A stretch of DNA of 64,000 nt from NCBI GenBank assembly GCA_963771005.1, contig CAVYRO010000006.1, positions 217,716-281,715 of the forward strand, given 5' to 3'. Position numbers and translations under genes: made by a program. The notes below the pieces were generated by a model that was not told where the DNA came from, ran no database searches, and saw nothing but the letters and a program-made list of their open reading frames with translations. Source of the stretch: DASQZK01 sp963771005 (GTDB lineage Bacteria; Bacteroidota; Bacteroidia; Bacteroidales; GCA-2748055). The first letter of the stretch is position 1; the number at the start of each line of letters is the position of its first letter. Below are positions 25,199-34,839 of the stretch, piece by piece.

Positions 25199-26599
25199 AT
25201 GAACAACAACTCCGGGAAAGTTCCCTTCTTTGAAAAGGTGGGATATTCACTGGGTGATACTGCCTCCAATCTCTTCTGGCAGACCTTCTCCATGTTCCTC
25301 CTTTTTTTCTATACCGATATCTTTGGTATCTCTGCAGCTGCTGCCGGAACCATGTTCCTTATCACAAGAATATGGGATACGGTCAATGATCCGCTGATGG
25401 GGATCATTGCCGACCGGACCAACACGAGATGGGGGAAATTCAGACCCTACCTTCTCTGGATGGCAGTACCTTTCGGGGTCATCGGGGTATTTACCTTTGT
25501 CACCCCCGACTTCGGAGAATCTGGTAAGATCATATATGCCTATGTCACCTATTCCTTGATGATGATGATCTACACCGGCATCAACATCCCCTATTCGGCA
25601 CTGATGGGGGTCCTTACCCCAAATTCACTGGAAAGGACTTCCGTTTCTTCCTTCCGGTTTGTGGCTGCCTTTGCAGGCGGACTCATCGTTCAGGGTACGG
25701 CCCTGAAACTGGTGAAAGTCACCGGGGGTGGAGACCCGGCTGCAGGATGGCAGTGGACCATGACCATTTTCGCCGTCCTGGCAGTTGCACTTTTCCTCAC
25801 TACCTTTGCCACAACAAAGGAAAGAGTGCAGCCTTCCCGTGCACAGGTCACCTCGCTTACAAAGGATCTCCGGGACCTCCTGTCCAATATCCCCTGGCTC
25901 ATGCTTTTCATCATCGGTATCTTCCTGCTTACCTTTGTCTCGATACGGAACGGTTCCATCATTTACTATTTTAAATATTTCGTAGGCGACCAGTCCTTCC
26001 GGCTTTTCGGGAAGACTTTCAATTATGACAGGGATGTTCTGGCATCGGCATTCATGGTCGCAGGCTCGCTTGCAAATATTGCCGGTGTACTCTCAACCCG
26101 GTATATCTCCGGACTCTTTGGGAAAAAGAAGGCTTTCATCATTCTCATGATGCTCACCACTGTTCTTACCGCAGCTTTTTATCTTTTCGGGAACGATGAC
26201 ATCATCCCCATGTTCATCATACAGGTACTTATAAGCCTGATCATGGGACCTCTGTCGCCAATGATCTGGGCCATGTATACAGATACGGCCGACTATTCCG
26301 AATGGATGAACGGTCGCCGGGCCACCGGGCTTGTGATGTCGGCCTCGACAATGGCCCAGAAATTCGGTTGGACCATCGGGGGCGCCCTCGCCGGATGGCT
26401 GCTCGCCAGCTTTGGTTTTAAAGCCAACCAGGTCCAGTCGGCCGAGACCCTTCACGGGATAAGACTCCTCATCAGTATCATTCCCGCCGTCTGTGCACTC
26501 ATCGGGGCCGCAGCCATGTTCTTCTACAGGCTCGACGATGCAACACTGAAACAGATAGAGACCGACCTCCGGGAAAGAAAAACTGCCAGTGACATATAA
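25199..26599 (+). CDS. Glycoside-pentoside-hexuronide (GPH) family sugar:cation symporter
   Basis: The 466-residue protein has twelve predicted membrane spans and belongs to the MelB-like GPH branch of the major facilitator superfamily. It opens with the family pattern VGYSLGDTASNLFWQTFS, and cation-site aspartates lie in TRIWDTVNDPLMG, followed by the loop DRTNTRWGKFRPYLLW. Such proteins take up disaccharides or glycosides together with Na+ or H+. The gene for a GH94 glycoside phosphorylase follows after only 15 bp, so the substrate is most likely the disaccharide split by that enzyme. The upstream region is repeat-rich and shows no clear promoter. Confidence 0.9.
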   Translation: MNNNSGKVPFFEKVGYSLGDTASNLFWQTFSMFLLFFYTDIFGISAAAAGTMFLITRIWDTVNDPLMGIIADRTNTRWGKFRPYLLWMAVPFGVIGVFTFVTPDFGESGKIIYAYVTYSLMMMIYTGINIPYSALMGVLTPNSLERTSVSSFRFVAAFAGGLIVQGTALKLVKVTGGGDPAAGWQWTMTIFAVLAVALFLTTFATTKERVQPSRAQVTSLTKDLRDLLSNIPWLMLFIIGIFLLTFVSIRNGSIIYYFKYFVGDQSFRLFGKTFNYDRDVLASAFMVAGSLANIAGVLSTRYISGLFGKKKAFIILMMLTTVLTAAFYLFGNDDIIPMFIIQVLISLIMGPLSPMIWAMYTDTADYSEWMNGRRATGLVMSASTMAQKFGWTIGGALAGWLLASFGFKANQVQSAETLHGIRLLISIIPAVCALIGAAAMFFYRLDDATLKQIETDLRERKTASDI

Positions 26600-26614
26600 A
26601 AACGATTGTAACCC

Positions 26615-29008
26615 ATGAATTACGGATATTTTGACGATGAGCGCAAAGAATACGTCATAACCCGGCCCGACACACCGAGGTCGTGGTCCAATTACCTCGG
26701 TTCAACAAGATACGGGGCCATCATTACCAATAATGCGGGTGGGTACAGTTTTTTTCATTCCGCCGCCCAGGGCCGCTTTACCCGCCTCCGGTTCAATGCA
26801 GTCCCCATGGACCAGCCGGGAAGGTATATCTACCTACGCGACAGCGATACGGGGGATTTCTGGTCGGCCTCCTGGCAGCCTGTCGGAAAGCCCGCCGGTG
26901 TATATAAATCGGAATGCCGCCACGGTTCGGCCTATACGGTCATTTCCTCGTCTTTTTCGGGTATTGATACGGGTACGACGTATTTTGTACCCCTCGGGCG
27001 GGACTTCGAATGCTGGTGGGTAAGGGTTCGCAACACCGGAAATAAAAGCAGGCGGCTCCGTCTTTTCACTTATGTCGAATATGCCTGTAACTGGAATGCT
27101 GCCGACGACCTGATCAATCTCCAGTACACGCAGTATATCGCAAAAATGAGCATCGACGAAGGAATCATCGACCATGGCACAAATGTGCATATCCCTGCCA
27201 TGCCTTCAAACTTCGAGGAAAAGGACCAGGGAAGGCACACCTTCCTGGCTATCGCCGGCGCAAAAGTGACGGGCTTTGACACAGACCGGGAGATTTTCAC
27301 GGGCCCTTACCGGACCTATGCAAATCCCCTTGTTGTGGAGAGAGGGGAATGCATGAATTCCCTGGCCGCCGGGGATAATCCCTGCGGCACTCTGCAAACC
27401 GATCTTGTACTTGAACCGGGCGAAGAAAAGGAATTCACCGTGATCATGGGAATAGGCTCTGCTTCCGTCGAAGGCCGCGAAGCCATACGGGAATTTTCTG
27501 AACCGGGAAAGATAAGCGGGGAATTTGAAAAGCTTCGTAACCACTGGCATTCACGCATTGAGGGGATGAAGGTAAAGACCCCCGATCCCCATTTCAACTC
27601 CATGATGAATATGTGGAGTCCTTTTAACTGCCTTATCACGTATGCATGGTCCAGGGCCGCCAGCCTTGTATATGCAGGGGAACGCGACGGTCTCGGGTAT
27701 CGTGATACCGTCCAGGACATGCTGGGCGTCCTCCATCTCATCCCCATTGAGGTCCGGGAAAGGCTGGAACTCATGCTTACCGGCCAGGTTTCCACCGGTG
27801 GAGCAATGCCTGTGGTAAAACCCTTTGCCCATACGCCCGGAAAAGAGAAAAAACCACGTGAGGAAGATTACCGTTCTGATGATTGCCTGTGGCTCTTCAA
27901 TACCGTACCTTCCTATGTCAATGAGACCGGGGATACCGGTTTTTATGATAAGATCCTTCCCTACGCCGATGAAGGAGAAGATACCGTTCTCGCCCACCTT
28001 CGCAGGGCGCTTGAATTCAACCTCAACCGCTCCGGTGCAAACGGGCTGCCCTGTGGTCTCAAGGCCGACTGGAACGACTGTCTTGAACTCGGCCACAATG
28101 GCGAGACTGTGTTCGTCGCTTTCCAGCTCCGGTATGGTCTGAAGACGTATGCAGAGATCTGCTTAATGCTGGACCTGGAGAGAGAAATCGATTGGGCAAA
28201 AGAAAAACTGGAGATCCTGGATGAAGACATAGATAAAAGGGCCTGGGACGGCAAGTGGTACAAAAGGGCCTTCCGGTATGACGGGCTTGCTTTTGGTTCA
28301 TCTGAAAACGAGGAGGGGAAGATTTTCCTGAACCCCCAATCCTGGTCCGTATTCAGCGGGCATGCAAGCATGGAAAAGGGCGAAATGGCTATGAAGGCTG
28401 CGAAGGAAAACCTGGCAACGAGCTACGGGCTGATGATCTGCGCGCCGCCTTACGAAAAAACAGATTATACGGTGATCCGTGCCACCCTGATGAATAAAGG
28501 GATGAAAGAGAATGCAGGAATTTTCAATCATACCCAGGGATGGGCGGTAATCGCAGAAACCATGCTGGGTCATGGAAAACAGGCCTGGGAATATTTTACA
28601 GCATACCTCCCGGCGGCCTACAATGACCGGGCGGAAATACGGGAAAGTGAACCCTATGTATATACACAGTCCACCCACAGCAGGTACAGTCCGCGCTACG
28701 GCGCTTCACGCCTGCCCTGGCTCAGCGGAACAGCCACATGGGCATACTACACGGCCTCACAATATATTCTCGGTATCAGACCTCAGCATGACGGGATACT
28801 TATAGATCCGTGCATTCCACCGGAATGGAAGGAATTTGAGGTGAACCGGAAACTCCGCGAAAAATATTTCCGGATCCGTGTTCACAATCCCGGGGGAGCG
28901 GAGAAAGGTGTGAAAAAGATCCGGCTGAACGGGAAGGAAATGGAAGGCAATTTCATCCCGGAAAGCGAAACGGGAACTTCCAATACTGTCGAAGTGTTCA
29001 TGTCTTAA
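26615..29008 (+). CDS. GH94 glycoside phosphorylase (cellobiose/chitobiose phosphorylase-like)
   Basis: GH94 enzymes cleave beta-linked disaccharides with phosphate, giving a sugar 1-phosphate and saving one ATP. The 797-residue protein has the family architecture: N-terminal beta-sandwich (about 1-270), helical linker, (alpha/alpha)6 barrel and C-terminal jelly-roll. The general-acid aspartate lies in LKADWNDCLELG, and the active-site segments YRDTVQDMLG and TGTATWAYY are present. Length and motifs fit cellobiose or N,N'-diacetylchitobiose phosphorylase, but the group also covers cellobionate, laminaribiose and beta-1,2-glucooligosaccharides, and I cannot choose between them. No signal peptide is present, so it acts in the cytoplasm after import by the adjacent GPH symporter. 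Confidence 0.9.
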   Translation: MNYGYFDDERKEYVITRPDTPRSWSNYLGSTRYGAIITNNAGGYSFFHSAAQGRFTRLRFNAVPMDQPGRYIYLRDSDTGDFWSASWQPVGKPAGVYKSECRHGSAYTVISSSFSGIDTGTTYFVPLGRDFECWWVRVRNTGNKSRRLRLFTYVEYACNWNAADDLINLQYTQYIAKMSIDEGIIDHGTNVHIPAMPSNFEEKDQGRHTFLAIAGAKVTGFDTDREIFTGPYRTYANPLVVERGECMNSLAAGDNPCGTLQTDLVLEPGEEKEFTVIMGIGSASVEGREAIREFSEPGKISGEFEKLRNHWHSRIEGMKVKTPDPHFNSMMNMWSPFNCLITYAWSRAASLVYAGERDGLGYRDTVQDMLGVLHLIPIEVRERLELMLTGQVSTGGAMPVVKPFAHTPGKEKKPREEDYRSDDCLWLFNTVPSYVNETGDTGFYDKILPYADEGEDTVLAHLRRALEFNLNRSGANGLPCGLKADWNDCLELGHNGETVFVAFQLRYGLKTYAEICLMLDLEREIDWAKEKLEILDEDIDKRAWDGKWYKRAFRYDGLAFGSSENEEGKIFLNPQSWSVFSGHASMEKGEMAMKAAKENLATSYGLMICAPPYEKTDYTVIRATLMNKGMKENAGIFNHTQGWAVIAETMLGHGKQAWEYFTAYLPAAYNDRAEIRESEPYVYTQSTHSRYSPRYGASRLPWLSGTATWAYYTASQYILGIRPQHDGILIDPCIPPEWKEFEVNRKLREKYFRIRVHNPGGAEKGVKKIRLNGKEMEGNFIPESETGTSNTVEVFMS

Positions 29009-29014
29009 AAAGTC

Positions 29015-29503
29015 ATGAACCCCAAAGCCCAAATCGCAGAATTTCTAAATAATAATAAAATCGGATTCAGGTATATCCCACTGGCCGGTCAGTCATTCCC
29101 GCCGGACATGGAATTCTGGACTGAAAATAACCTGAGAAGGTGTAAGAATTTGTTTTTCAGGGACAATCATGGCAAAAACCATATATTTGTGGTTCTTGAT
29201 TTTGACCGGGAACTGGATCTCGGCATCCTTAAAAATCTCACCGGGCATCAGACGCTGAGTTTTGCCTCCCCCGCAAGACTGAAAAAATACCTTAGCCAGG
29301 AACCGGGACAGGTATCGGTTCTGGGACTCATGTACGATATTGACAGAAGGATCAAAGTTTACCTCGACCGGGACCTGGAGACGGATTCCCTGCTCGGCTT
29401 CCTTCCCGGCGAAAAAACCGGCTTCCTCGCCCTTTCCTTCGCAGAACTGAAACGCTTCCTGGAAATTACCGGGCATGAATACCGGGTCGAAAAATTATAT
29501 TGA
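29015..29503 (+). CDS. YbaK/ProX-type aminoacyl-tRNA editing domain protein
   Basis: The 162-residue protein resembles the free-standing ProX/PrdX editing proteins that remove alanine mischarged on tRNA-Pro. Marks include RRCKNLFFRDNHGK, followed by a hydrophobic strand (HIFVVLDF), and the C-terminal LDRDLETDSLLGF/PGEKTGFLALSF blocks. Usually the family has a conserved lysine in KNLFL(R/K)D, present here as Lys in CKNLFF. It starts 6 bp after the GH94 stop and may be co-transcribed by read-through rather than by shared function. Substrate specificity cannot be assigned from sequence. Confidence 0.78.
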   Translation: MNPKAQIAEFLNNNKIGFRYIPLAGQSFPPDMEFWTENNLRRCKNLFFRDNHGKNHIFVVLDFDRELDLGILKNLTGHQTLSFASPARLKKYLSQEPGQVSVLGLMYDIDRRIKVYLDRDLETDSLLGFLPGEKTGFLALSFAELKRFLEITGHEYRVEKLY

Positions 29504-29564
29504 AAGCCTCACCCGGAAGTTATGAACATCCTGCCGTCAAACCGGGCCTTCACTCTTTTTTGTA

Positions 29565-29572
29565 TATATTTG
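29565..29572 (+). promoter_or_regulatory. Bacteroidota -7 box for lepA
   Basis: TATATTTG matches TAnnTTTG exactly, 20 bp before the lepA ATG at 29593. No clear -33 TTG is seen. Confidence 0.5.
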
Positions 29573-29592
29573 TACTCAATTTTAAAAAGTGT

Positions 29593-31380
29593 ATGGATCA
29601 TATCAGGAATTTTTGCATTATCGCCCATATCGACCACGGTAAAAGCACGCTGGCCGACAGACTTTTGCAAAAAACGGGGACAGTTGCAGACCGGGATTTC
29701 AAAGACCAGGTGCTCGACAACATGGACCTGGAGAGAGAGCGGGGGATCACTATAAAAAGTCATGCCATCCAGATGTTGTATGAGTTTGAAGGGAAGAAAT
29801 ACACGCTGAATCTTATTGACACACCCGGGCATGTGGATTTTTCATATGAAGTTTCGCGATCCATCGCGGCCTGTGAAGGCGCCCTGCTGATCGTAGATGC
29901 CTCGCAGGGAATACAGGCACAGACAATCTCCAATCTTTACCAGGCCATCGATCATAACCTGGAGATCATCCCGGTACTGAACAAAATGGATATGGACAGC
30001 GCCATGCCGGAGGAGGTGAAAGACCAGATCGTGGATCTTACGGGGTGTGAGCGTGACGATATAATCGAGGCCAGCGGGAAAACAGGACTTGGGGTCGAAG
30101 AAATCCTGAAGGCCATCATTCTCAGGATCCCGCATCCCAAAGGGGATCCCGAGGCTCCCCTGCAGGCTTTGATCTTCGATTCCGTATTTAATTCCTTCCG
30201 CGGGATTTTTGCCTATTTCCGGATCTTCAACGGAACCATACATCAGGGAGACCCGGTTAAATTCTATGCTACGAAAAAAGAATACAATGCCGACGAGATC
30301 GGTATCCTGGGATTAGGCCCGGTGCCCCGCAAGGAGTTGAAAGCCGGCGACGTAGGGTATATCATTTCCGGTATCAAGGCATCCCGTGAAGTAAAAGTCG
30401 GCGATACCATCACTCATACCGAACGACCCTGCCAAAAGCCCATTTCCGGTTTCGAAGATGTGAAGCCGATGGTTTATGCCGGGATCTACCCCATTGATGC
30501 CGACGATTATGAAGATCTCAGGGCTTCCATTGAAAAGCTCCAGCTCAACGATGCCTCCCTGACCTTCATCCCGGAATCATCGGCAGCTCTTGGTTTTGGT
30601 TTCCGCTGCGGATTCCTCGGCATGCTCCATATGGAGATCATCCAGGAACGCCTCGATCGCGAATTCGATATGAGCGTCATTACTACGGTCCCTAACGTCT
30701 CCTATAAGGTATACACTACGAAAAAGGGAATCGTGGATGTCCATAATCCGTCGGGACTCCCGGATGCAACTGTTATCGATCACATCGAAGAACCATACAT
30801 CTCGGCCCAGATCATATCACAGGCCGATTACGTCGGCCCCATCATCAAACTCTGTCTCGATAAACGGGGTACCCTCAAAAACCAGGTCTACATCACCTCA
30901 AACCGTGTCGAGCTTTCCTTTGAAGTACCGCTCGCCGAGATCGTATTTGATTTTTATGATAAACTTAAGAGTATCTCCAAAGGATATGCCTCCTTTGATT
31001 ATTATACCTCAGGCTATAAAGTGGCCAATCTCGTAAGATTGGACATCCTGCTGAACGGTGAAATGGTGGATGCCCTTTCAACCCTTATCCACCGTGACAA
31101 TGCCTACGACTTTGGCCGGCGTATCTGTTCCAAGCTCCGGGAACTTATTCCCCGCCAGCAGTTCGATATAGCTATCCAGGCAGCCATCGGAGCCAAGATC
31201 ATTGCGCGCGAAACCGTAAAAGCCGTCAGGAAGGATGTAACTGCAAAATGTTATGGCGGCGATATTACCCGGAAACGGAAGCTCCTCGAAAAGCAGAAGA
31301 AAGGAAAAAAACGGATGCGTCAGATAGGGAATGTGGAAGTGCCGCAATCGGCGTTCCTGGCCGTTTTGAAATTGGATTAA
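29593..31380 (+). CDS. lepA: Elongation factor 4 (LepA)
   Basis: LepA is a ribosome-binding GTPase that affects initiation and back-translocation. The frame is open from 29500, but I chose the ATG at 29593, which gives MDHIRNFCIIAHIDHGKSTL and 595 residues, the standard length. The G-motifs are all visible: AHIDHGKST (P-loop), RERGITIKS (switch I), DTPGHVDF (G3) and NKMD (G4). The family-specific C-terminal domain ends ITRKRKLLEKQKKGKKRM followed by VPQSAFLAVLKLD. The stretch before the chosen start contains a -7 promoter box, consistent with non-coding sequence. Confidence 0.96.
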   Translation: MDHIRNFCIIAHIDHGKSTLADRLLQKTGTVADRDFKDQVLDNMDLERERGITIKSHAIQMLYEFEGKKYTLNLIDTPGHVDFSYEVSRSIAACEGALLIVDASQGIQAQTISNLYQAIDHNLEIIPVLNKMDMDSAMPEEVKDQIVDLTGCERDDIIEASGKTGLGVEEILKAIILRIPHPKGDPEAPLQALIFDSVFNSFRGIFAYFRIFNGTIHQGDPVKFYATKKEYNADEIGILGLGPVPRKELKAGDVGYIISGIKASREVKVGDTITHTERPCQKPISGFEDVKPMVYAGIYPIDADDYEDLRASIEKLQLNDASLTFIPESSAALGFGFRCGFLGMLHMEIIQERLDREFDMSVITTVPNVSYKVYTTKKGIVDVHNPSGLPDATVIDHIEEPYISAQIISQADYVGPIIKLCLDKRGTLKNQVYITSNRVELSFEVPLAEIVFDFYDKLKSISKGYASFDYYTSGYKVANLVRLDILLNGEMVDALSTLIHRDNAYDFGRRICSKLRELIPRQQFDIAIQAAIGAKIIARETVKAVRKDVTAKCYGGDITRKRKLLEKQKKGKKRMRQIGNVEVPQSAFLAVLKLD

Positions 31381-31417
31381 AGGTCTTTTTTATCTAATTT
31401 GGTCAATAATACCTTTT

Positions 31418-32083
31418 ATGAAAAAGCACGCTTTACTCGTAATTTTGGCTTTATTAATGCTTTTCCAGTCCGGCTGTCTAACGATTACCGAGAAATACAA
31501 GGTAAACCGCGATGGTTCGGGAAGCATGGAATATACCATTGATATGAGCGGGATGCAGTCGTTTATGCAGGCTTTTTCCGACAGCACTATGCAGGGAAGC
31601 CATATGATGGAGATCGACCAGTCGTTCAGGCAGATCCTTCCCTATCTTGCCGCCACACAAGGTATCAGCAATGCCATGCTCACGGGGGATCCCGGGAATT
31701 TTGTTTATGGGATAAAGTATGATTTTGACGATCAGCAGGCGCTAAACATTGCTATGGCGGTAATCCTCAACGAGGAGGATGAACACAGGTCACAATTCGT
31801 TGAACTGGGGAAGAAGAGATTCATCCGGTATCCCCTGACCACCAAAGAAATTACGGACGGGAAGCTGTTTGGCGGAAAAGACAGTTCTGAAAATTCACTG
31901 GCTTTGCAGATCATGGATGAGATGAATTATAAAATATCCGTAATGCTTCCCAAAAGAGTAAAAAAAGTGAGTTCCGGAGCCGGGATTACGCAGGAAAATG
32001 ACAGGAAGGTTATCATAAACGCAACTTTCAGCCAAATTGTGAATAACAATGAGATACTCAGAACGGAGATTAAAACAAGGTAA
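31418..32083 (+). CDS. Predicted lipoprotein of unknown function
   Basis: The 221-residue protein has a hydrophobic signal segment (KKHALLVILALLMLF) followed by QSGC, with Cys20 as the likely lipidation site, so it is probably anchored to a membrane facing the periplasm. The mature part starts with LTITEKYKVNRDGSGSMEYT, resembling the beta-rich start seen in several Bacteroidota lipoproteins with no known role. The C-terminal 40 residues are also strand-rich. No catalytic motif is visible. The small two-span membrane protein that follows after 4 bp is probably co-transcribed. Confidence 0.75.
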   Translation: MKKHALLVILALLMLFQSGCLTITEKYKVNRDGSGSMEYTIDMSGMQSFMQAFSDSTMQGSHMMEIDQSFRQILPYLAATQGISNAMLTGDPGNFVYGIKYDFDDQQALNIAMAVILNEEDEHRSQFVELGKKRFIRYPLTTKEITDGKLFGGKDSSENSLALQIMDEMNYKISVMLPKRVKKVSSGAGITQENDRKVIINATFSQIVNNNEILRTEIKTR

Positions 32084-32087
32084 CAAC

Positions 32088-32315
32088 ATGAAATATGCCA
32101 TCTTGGGAACCGGCCTCTTTGCCGGGGGCCTGTTCATTTATTCCGTCTATACCTTTGCTGTCAATCCGCAGGGTTTCAAACCCGTTGCCTATAGCTTCCT
32201 GGGGCTGACCATTGTCTTCTTCATCCTGGTGTTCATAAGAAAGATAAGGGAAGACCGGGCGTTTCGAAGGGAAAAGAGCCCGGGCGAATATACCGGTACA
32301 AAGAAAAACCACTGA
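32088..32315 (+). CDS. Small two-span membrane protein
   Basis: This 75-residue protein starts at ATG 32088, 4 bp after the lipoprotein stop. Two hydrophobic segments (about 3-22 and 32-50) are separated by a short polar loop, and the C-terminus is strongly charged (RKIREDRAFRREKSPGEY). An upstream in-frame ATG at 32049 lies inside the lipoprotein gene and is less likely. I do not recognise a family. Tight spacing suggests the two are made together and may form a membrane-associated pair. Confidence 0.55.
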   Translation: MKYAILGTGLFAGGLFIYSVYTFAVNPQGFKPVAYSFLGLTIVFFILVFIRKIREDRAFRREKSPGEYTGTKKNH

Positions 32316-32343
32316 TTTACCGGCACATTTGTACCGGAAATTT

Positions 32344-33054
32344 TCATTCGGTTCCTGTATCGATGATAAGCTTATACCCTTTCCCGTGGACGTTGATGAT
32401 CTGTACATCGGGATCATCTTTCAGGTATTTCCGTAACTTGGTGATATAGACATCCATGCTGCGGGCATTGAAATAATTGTCATCAATCCAGATGGCCTTA
32501 AGGGCAAAGTTTCTCTCCAGTATCCGGTTTGTATTGTTAACAAGGAGGTGAAGCAGCTCATTCTCCTTGGTAGTAAGGGCTTGCGTATGCCCTTCATGGG
32601 TAAGAATTTGTTTCTGGGCATCGAACTTATATTTCCCGATCCCATACAGGTGGTCCTTACTCTCGGAACTTCCCCTGGTACGCCTCAGAATTGCTTCAAT
32701 GCGGAAGATGAGTTCCTCCATGCTGAAGGGCTTCGTTATATAATCGTCCGCTCCCCGGGTGAAACCTTCCAGCACATCCTCTTTAAGGGATTTGGCAGTG
32801 AGGAAGATGACAGGCATGTCTTTATCCATCATCCGGATATCGGTAGCCAGGGAAAAACCATCCTTTACCGGCATCATCACATCGAGAATACAGATATCGT
32901 AGTGGTTCCTTTCGAAAGCTTTAAATGCCTTGTCCCCGTTTGTCAGCCAGTCGGCATCATAATGCCTTGCCCTGAGATATTCCTGCAGCAGGGATCCCAG
33001 GTTTTCATCGTCTTCTGCGAGCAGGATCCTTGTTTTAATGTCACTTTCGAGCAT
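32344..33054 (-). CDS. OmpR/PhoB-type response regulator, RprY-like
   Basis: The 236-residue protein has an N-terminal receiver domain with the acidic pocket LLAEDDE and phospho-acceptor Asp58 in CILDVMMP, the conserved FLTAK and a switch lysine in DDYITKPF. The C-terminal winged helix (about 135-232) ends with the typical HGKGYKLI. It lies directly downstream of the histidine kinase gene, so the pair forms one two-component system. Both proteins resemble RprX/RprY of Bacteroides fragilis, which affects envelope genes and oxidative-stress and tetracycline responses; the symbol is withheld because orthology was not tested. Confidence 0.88.
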   Translation of the reverse strand: MLESDIKTRILLAEDDENLGSLLQEYLRARHYDADWLTNGDKAFKAFERNHYDICILDVMMPVKDGFSLATDIRMMDKDMPVIFLTAKSLKEDVLEGFTRGADDYITKPFSMEELIFRIEAILRRTRGSSESKDHLYGIGKYKFDAQKQILTHEGHTQALTTKENELLHLLVNNTNRILERNFALKAIWIDDNYFNARSMDVYITKLRKYLKDDPDVQIINVHGKGYKLIIDTGTE

Positions 33055-33056
33055 GA

Positions 33057-34643
33057 TCAGTTTTCATTTAGTGGTAAGAAAATCTCAAACATGGTACCTT
33101 TGTTCAGCTCACTCCTGAGGGTAATGTTCCCGTTATGGATATCGACGATTTTTTTGACATAGCTCAGCCCAAGTCCGAAACCCTTGACATTATGTAAATT
33201 ACCTGTGGGAACACGGTAGAACTTTTCAAATATCCTTTTCTGGTCTTCCTTGCTGATGCCAATGCCATGATCTTTGATCCTGATCACGATAAAATTCTTT
33301 TCATTCCGGGTACTGACTTCTATCCCCGGCTCTTCACGGCAATATTTCAGAGCATTGTCGAGCAGGTTGGAGATCACATTGGTCAGGTGAATCTCATCTG
33401 CCTTTATCAAGGATCTTTCCGCGCCCGGACTCCAGTGAAGGTATCCGCCGCGTTTATCGACCTGCAGGCTGAAATTACTGACGGCAGAGTTGATGATATC
33501 GTGAATATCCACCACCTTTTCCCTCAGCCTGAGTTTCCCCCGGTCGAGAATGGCCATTTGCAGAACTTTTTCCACCTGGTATCCAAGGCGTTTACTTTCA
33601 GTATCTATAACACGTGAAATATGGGAAAGGTTTTTATTTGCAACCGGGATGCTGTTGTCACTCAGCATTTGTGATGCAAGGGAAATGGTCGAAATAGGCG
33701 TCTTCAGCTCGTGCGTCATATTGTTGACGAAATCATTCTTGATCTCGGAAAGTTTTTTCTGACGGAAAATAACCCAAAGAGTGATGATGAAGATGATGAT
33801 TATAATGGAGGTTAGTAAAACGGAAGTGAATCCCATAAATCCAATGGCTCTCAAAAGGAATGACCTCTGATCCGGAAAATAGATCCTGAGGTAATTAGGT
33901 GAGTTGAACAGGTCCTGGGGGAAGAGTTGCGAAGTAAATACCTTGGTCCCCTTTTCAGGGTGATAACCATCCGACTTCAGGGCGATATCACCGTTGCTCC
34001 TGAGCACGGCGAATTCATAGTCAAGGTAAATGCCATTCGCTGCGAGTTCATTATCCAGACTGGCTTTTACCATTTCAGGGGAAAGGCGATTTTCTATACT
34101 CGGGCTGGGTCCGAACATCCCGGACATTACCTTGTCGATCAGCTCCTTTTTACGCCTGATCTTTTCCTGCAAACCGGGACCCTGCTTATCCGGCGGAACC
34201 CTCAGGAGAGTGTCTGAACCGGGACTACCGGGTACCCAGACCGTCATACTGTCATTGTCGACCGAGATCCTGTACCTGTCTTCTCTACTGTTATTGTTTC
34301 CTTCCGGATTCCGTATGGTGATCTGCTGGTCGTAGTGAAAATCAGGTTTGGGATCAAAAGGAGTGGCGGCCGAACTGGATTCCATATGATAATTGAAATA
34401 CAAGCCCCCGGTCATTGAAGTATCAGGTGTAATATCCGGGGACATGAACCGGTTCAGCAGGTTGGCTGCTTCCCGGGTTTCCAGGTCGTTGCTGATATTA
34501 GAAATAGAACGGGCCACAAGCTGGGCAAACTGCTTTTCCTTTATATTAAAGGCATTACTGATCCAGTAAGTCTGCACCAGGATCAACCCTATCATAACAA
34601 TGGCCATCACGCCGGCCAGTATCCATAACAGTTTTTTACTCAT
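33057..34643 (-). CDS. Membrane sensor histidine kinase, RprX-like
   Basis: The 528-residue protein has a first membrane span (about 5-26), a periplasmic sensor region of about 240 residues, and a second span (about 265-292). The HisKA domain carries NNMTHELKTPIST with the phosphorylated His, and the ATPase domain carries an N-box (NLLDNALKY), G1 (DHGIGI), F-box (FEKFYR) and G2 (GFGLGLSYV). It is complete and should signal to the response regulator encoded 2 bp downstream. The overall pattern resembles Bacteroides RprX. A -7 box lies just upstream of the start, predicting a very short leader. Confidence 0.9.
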   Translation of the reverse strand: MSKKLLWILAGVMAIVMIGLILVQTYWISNAFNIKEKQFAQLVARSISNISNDLETREAANLLNRFMSPDITPDTSMTGGLYFNYHMESSSAATPFDPKPDFHYDQQITIRNPEGNNNSREDRYRISVDNDSMTVWVPGSPGSDTLLRVPPDKQGPGLQEKIRRKKELIDKVMSGMFGPSPSIENRLSPEMVKASLDNELAANGIYLDYEFAVLRSNGDIALKSDGYHPEKGTKVFTSQLFPQDLFNSPNYLRIYFPDQRSFLLRAIGFMGFTSVLLTSIIIIIFIITLWVIFRQKKLSEIKNDFVNNMTHELKTPISTISLASQMLSDNSIPVANKNLSHISRVIDTESKRLGYQVEKVLQMAILDRGKLRLREKVVDIHDIINSAVSNFSLQVDKRGGYLHWSPGAERSLIKADEIHLTNVISNLLDNALKYCREEPGIEVSTRNEKNFIVIRIKDHGIGISKEDQKRIFEKFYRVPTGNLHNVKGFGLGLSYVKKIVDIHNGNITLRSELNKGTMFEIFLPLNEN

Positions 34644-34650
34644 ACCAGTA

Positions 34651-34658
34651 CAAATATA
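34651..34658 (-). promoter_or_regulatory. Possible -7 box for the RprXY-like operon
   Basis: The minus strand reads TATATTTG, an exact TAnnTTTG match, 8 bp from the start codon at 34643. If used, the transcript would be nearly leaderless, so it may be a chance match. Confidence 0.35.
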
Positions 34659-34839
34659 CCACTATACCCGGAGCCTCCCCGGCACACTTAACAATCTTTA
34701 ACATTCGTTACAATATGTTAACCGAATTTACACTTAGATTTGTATCAACAAAACAGCAATAAAGCAGAGAGGTAAAAATTTTCATAGACCAGCGTAGAGG
34801 GTAGAGTAGACAGGGGGTCGGACGAAGTCCGGCCCCCAC

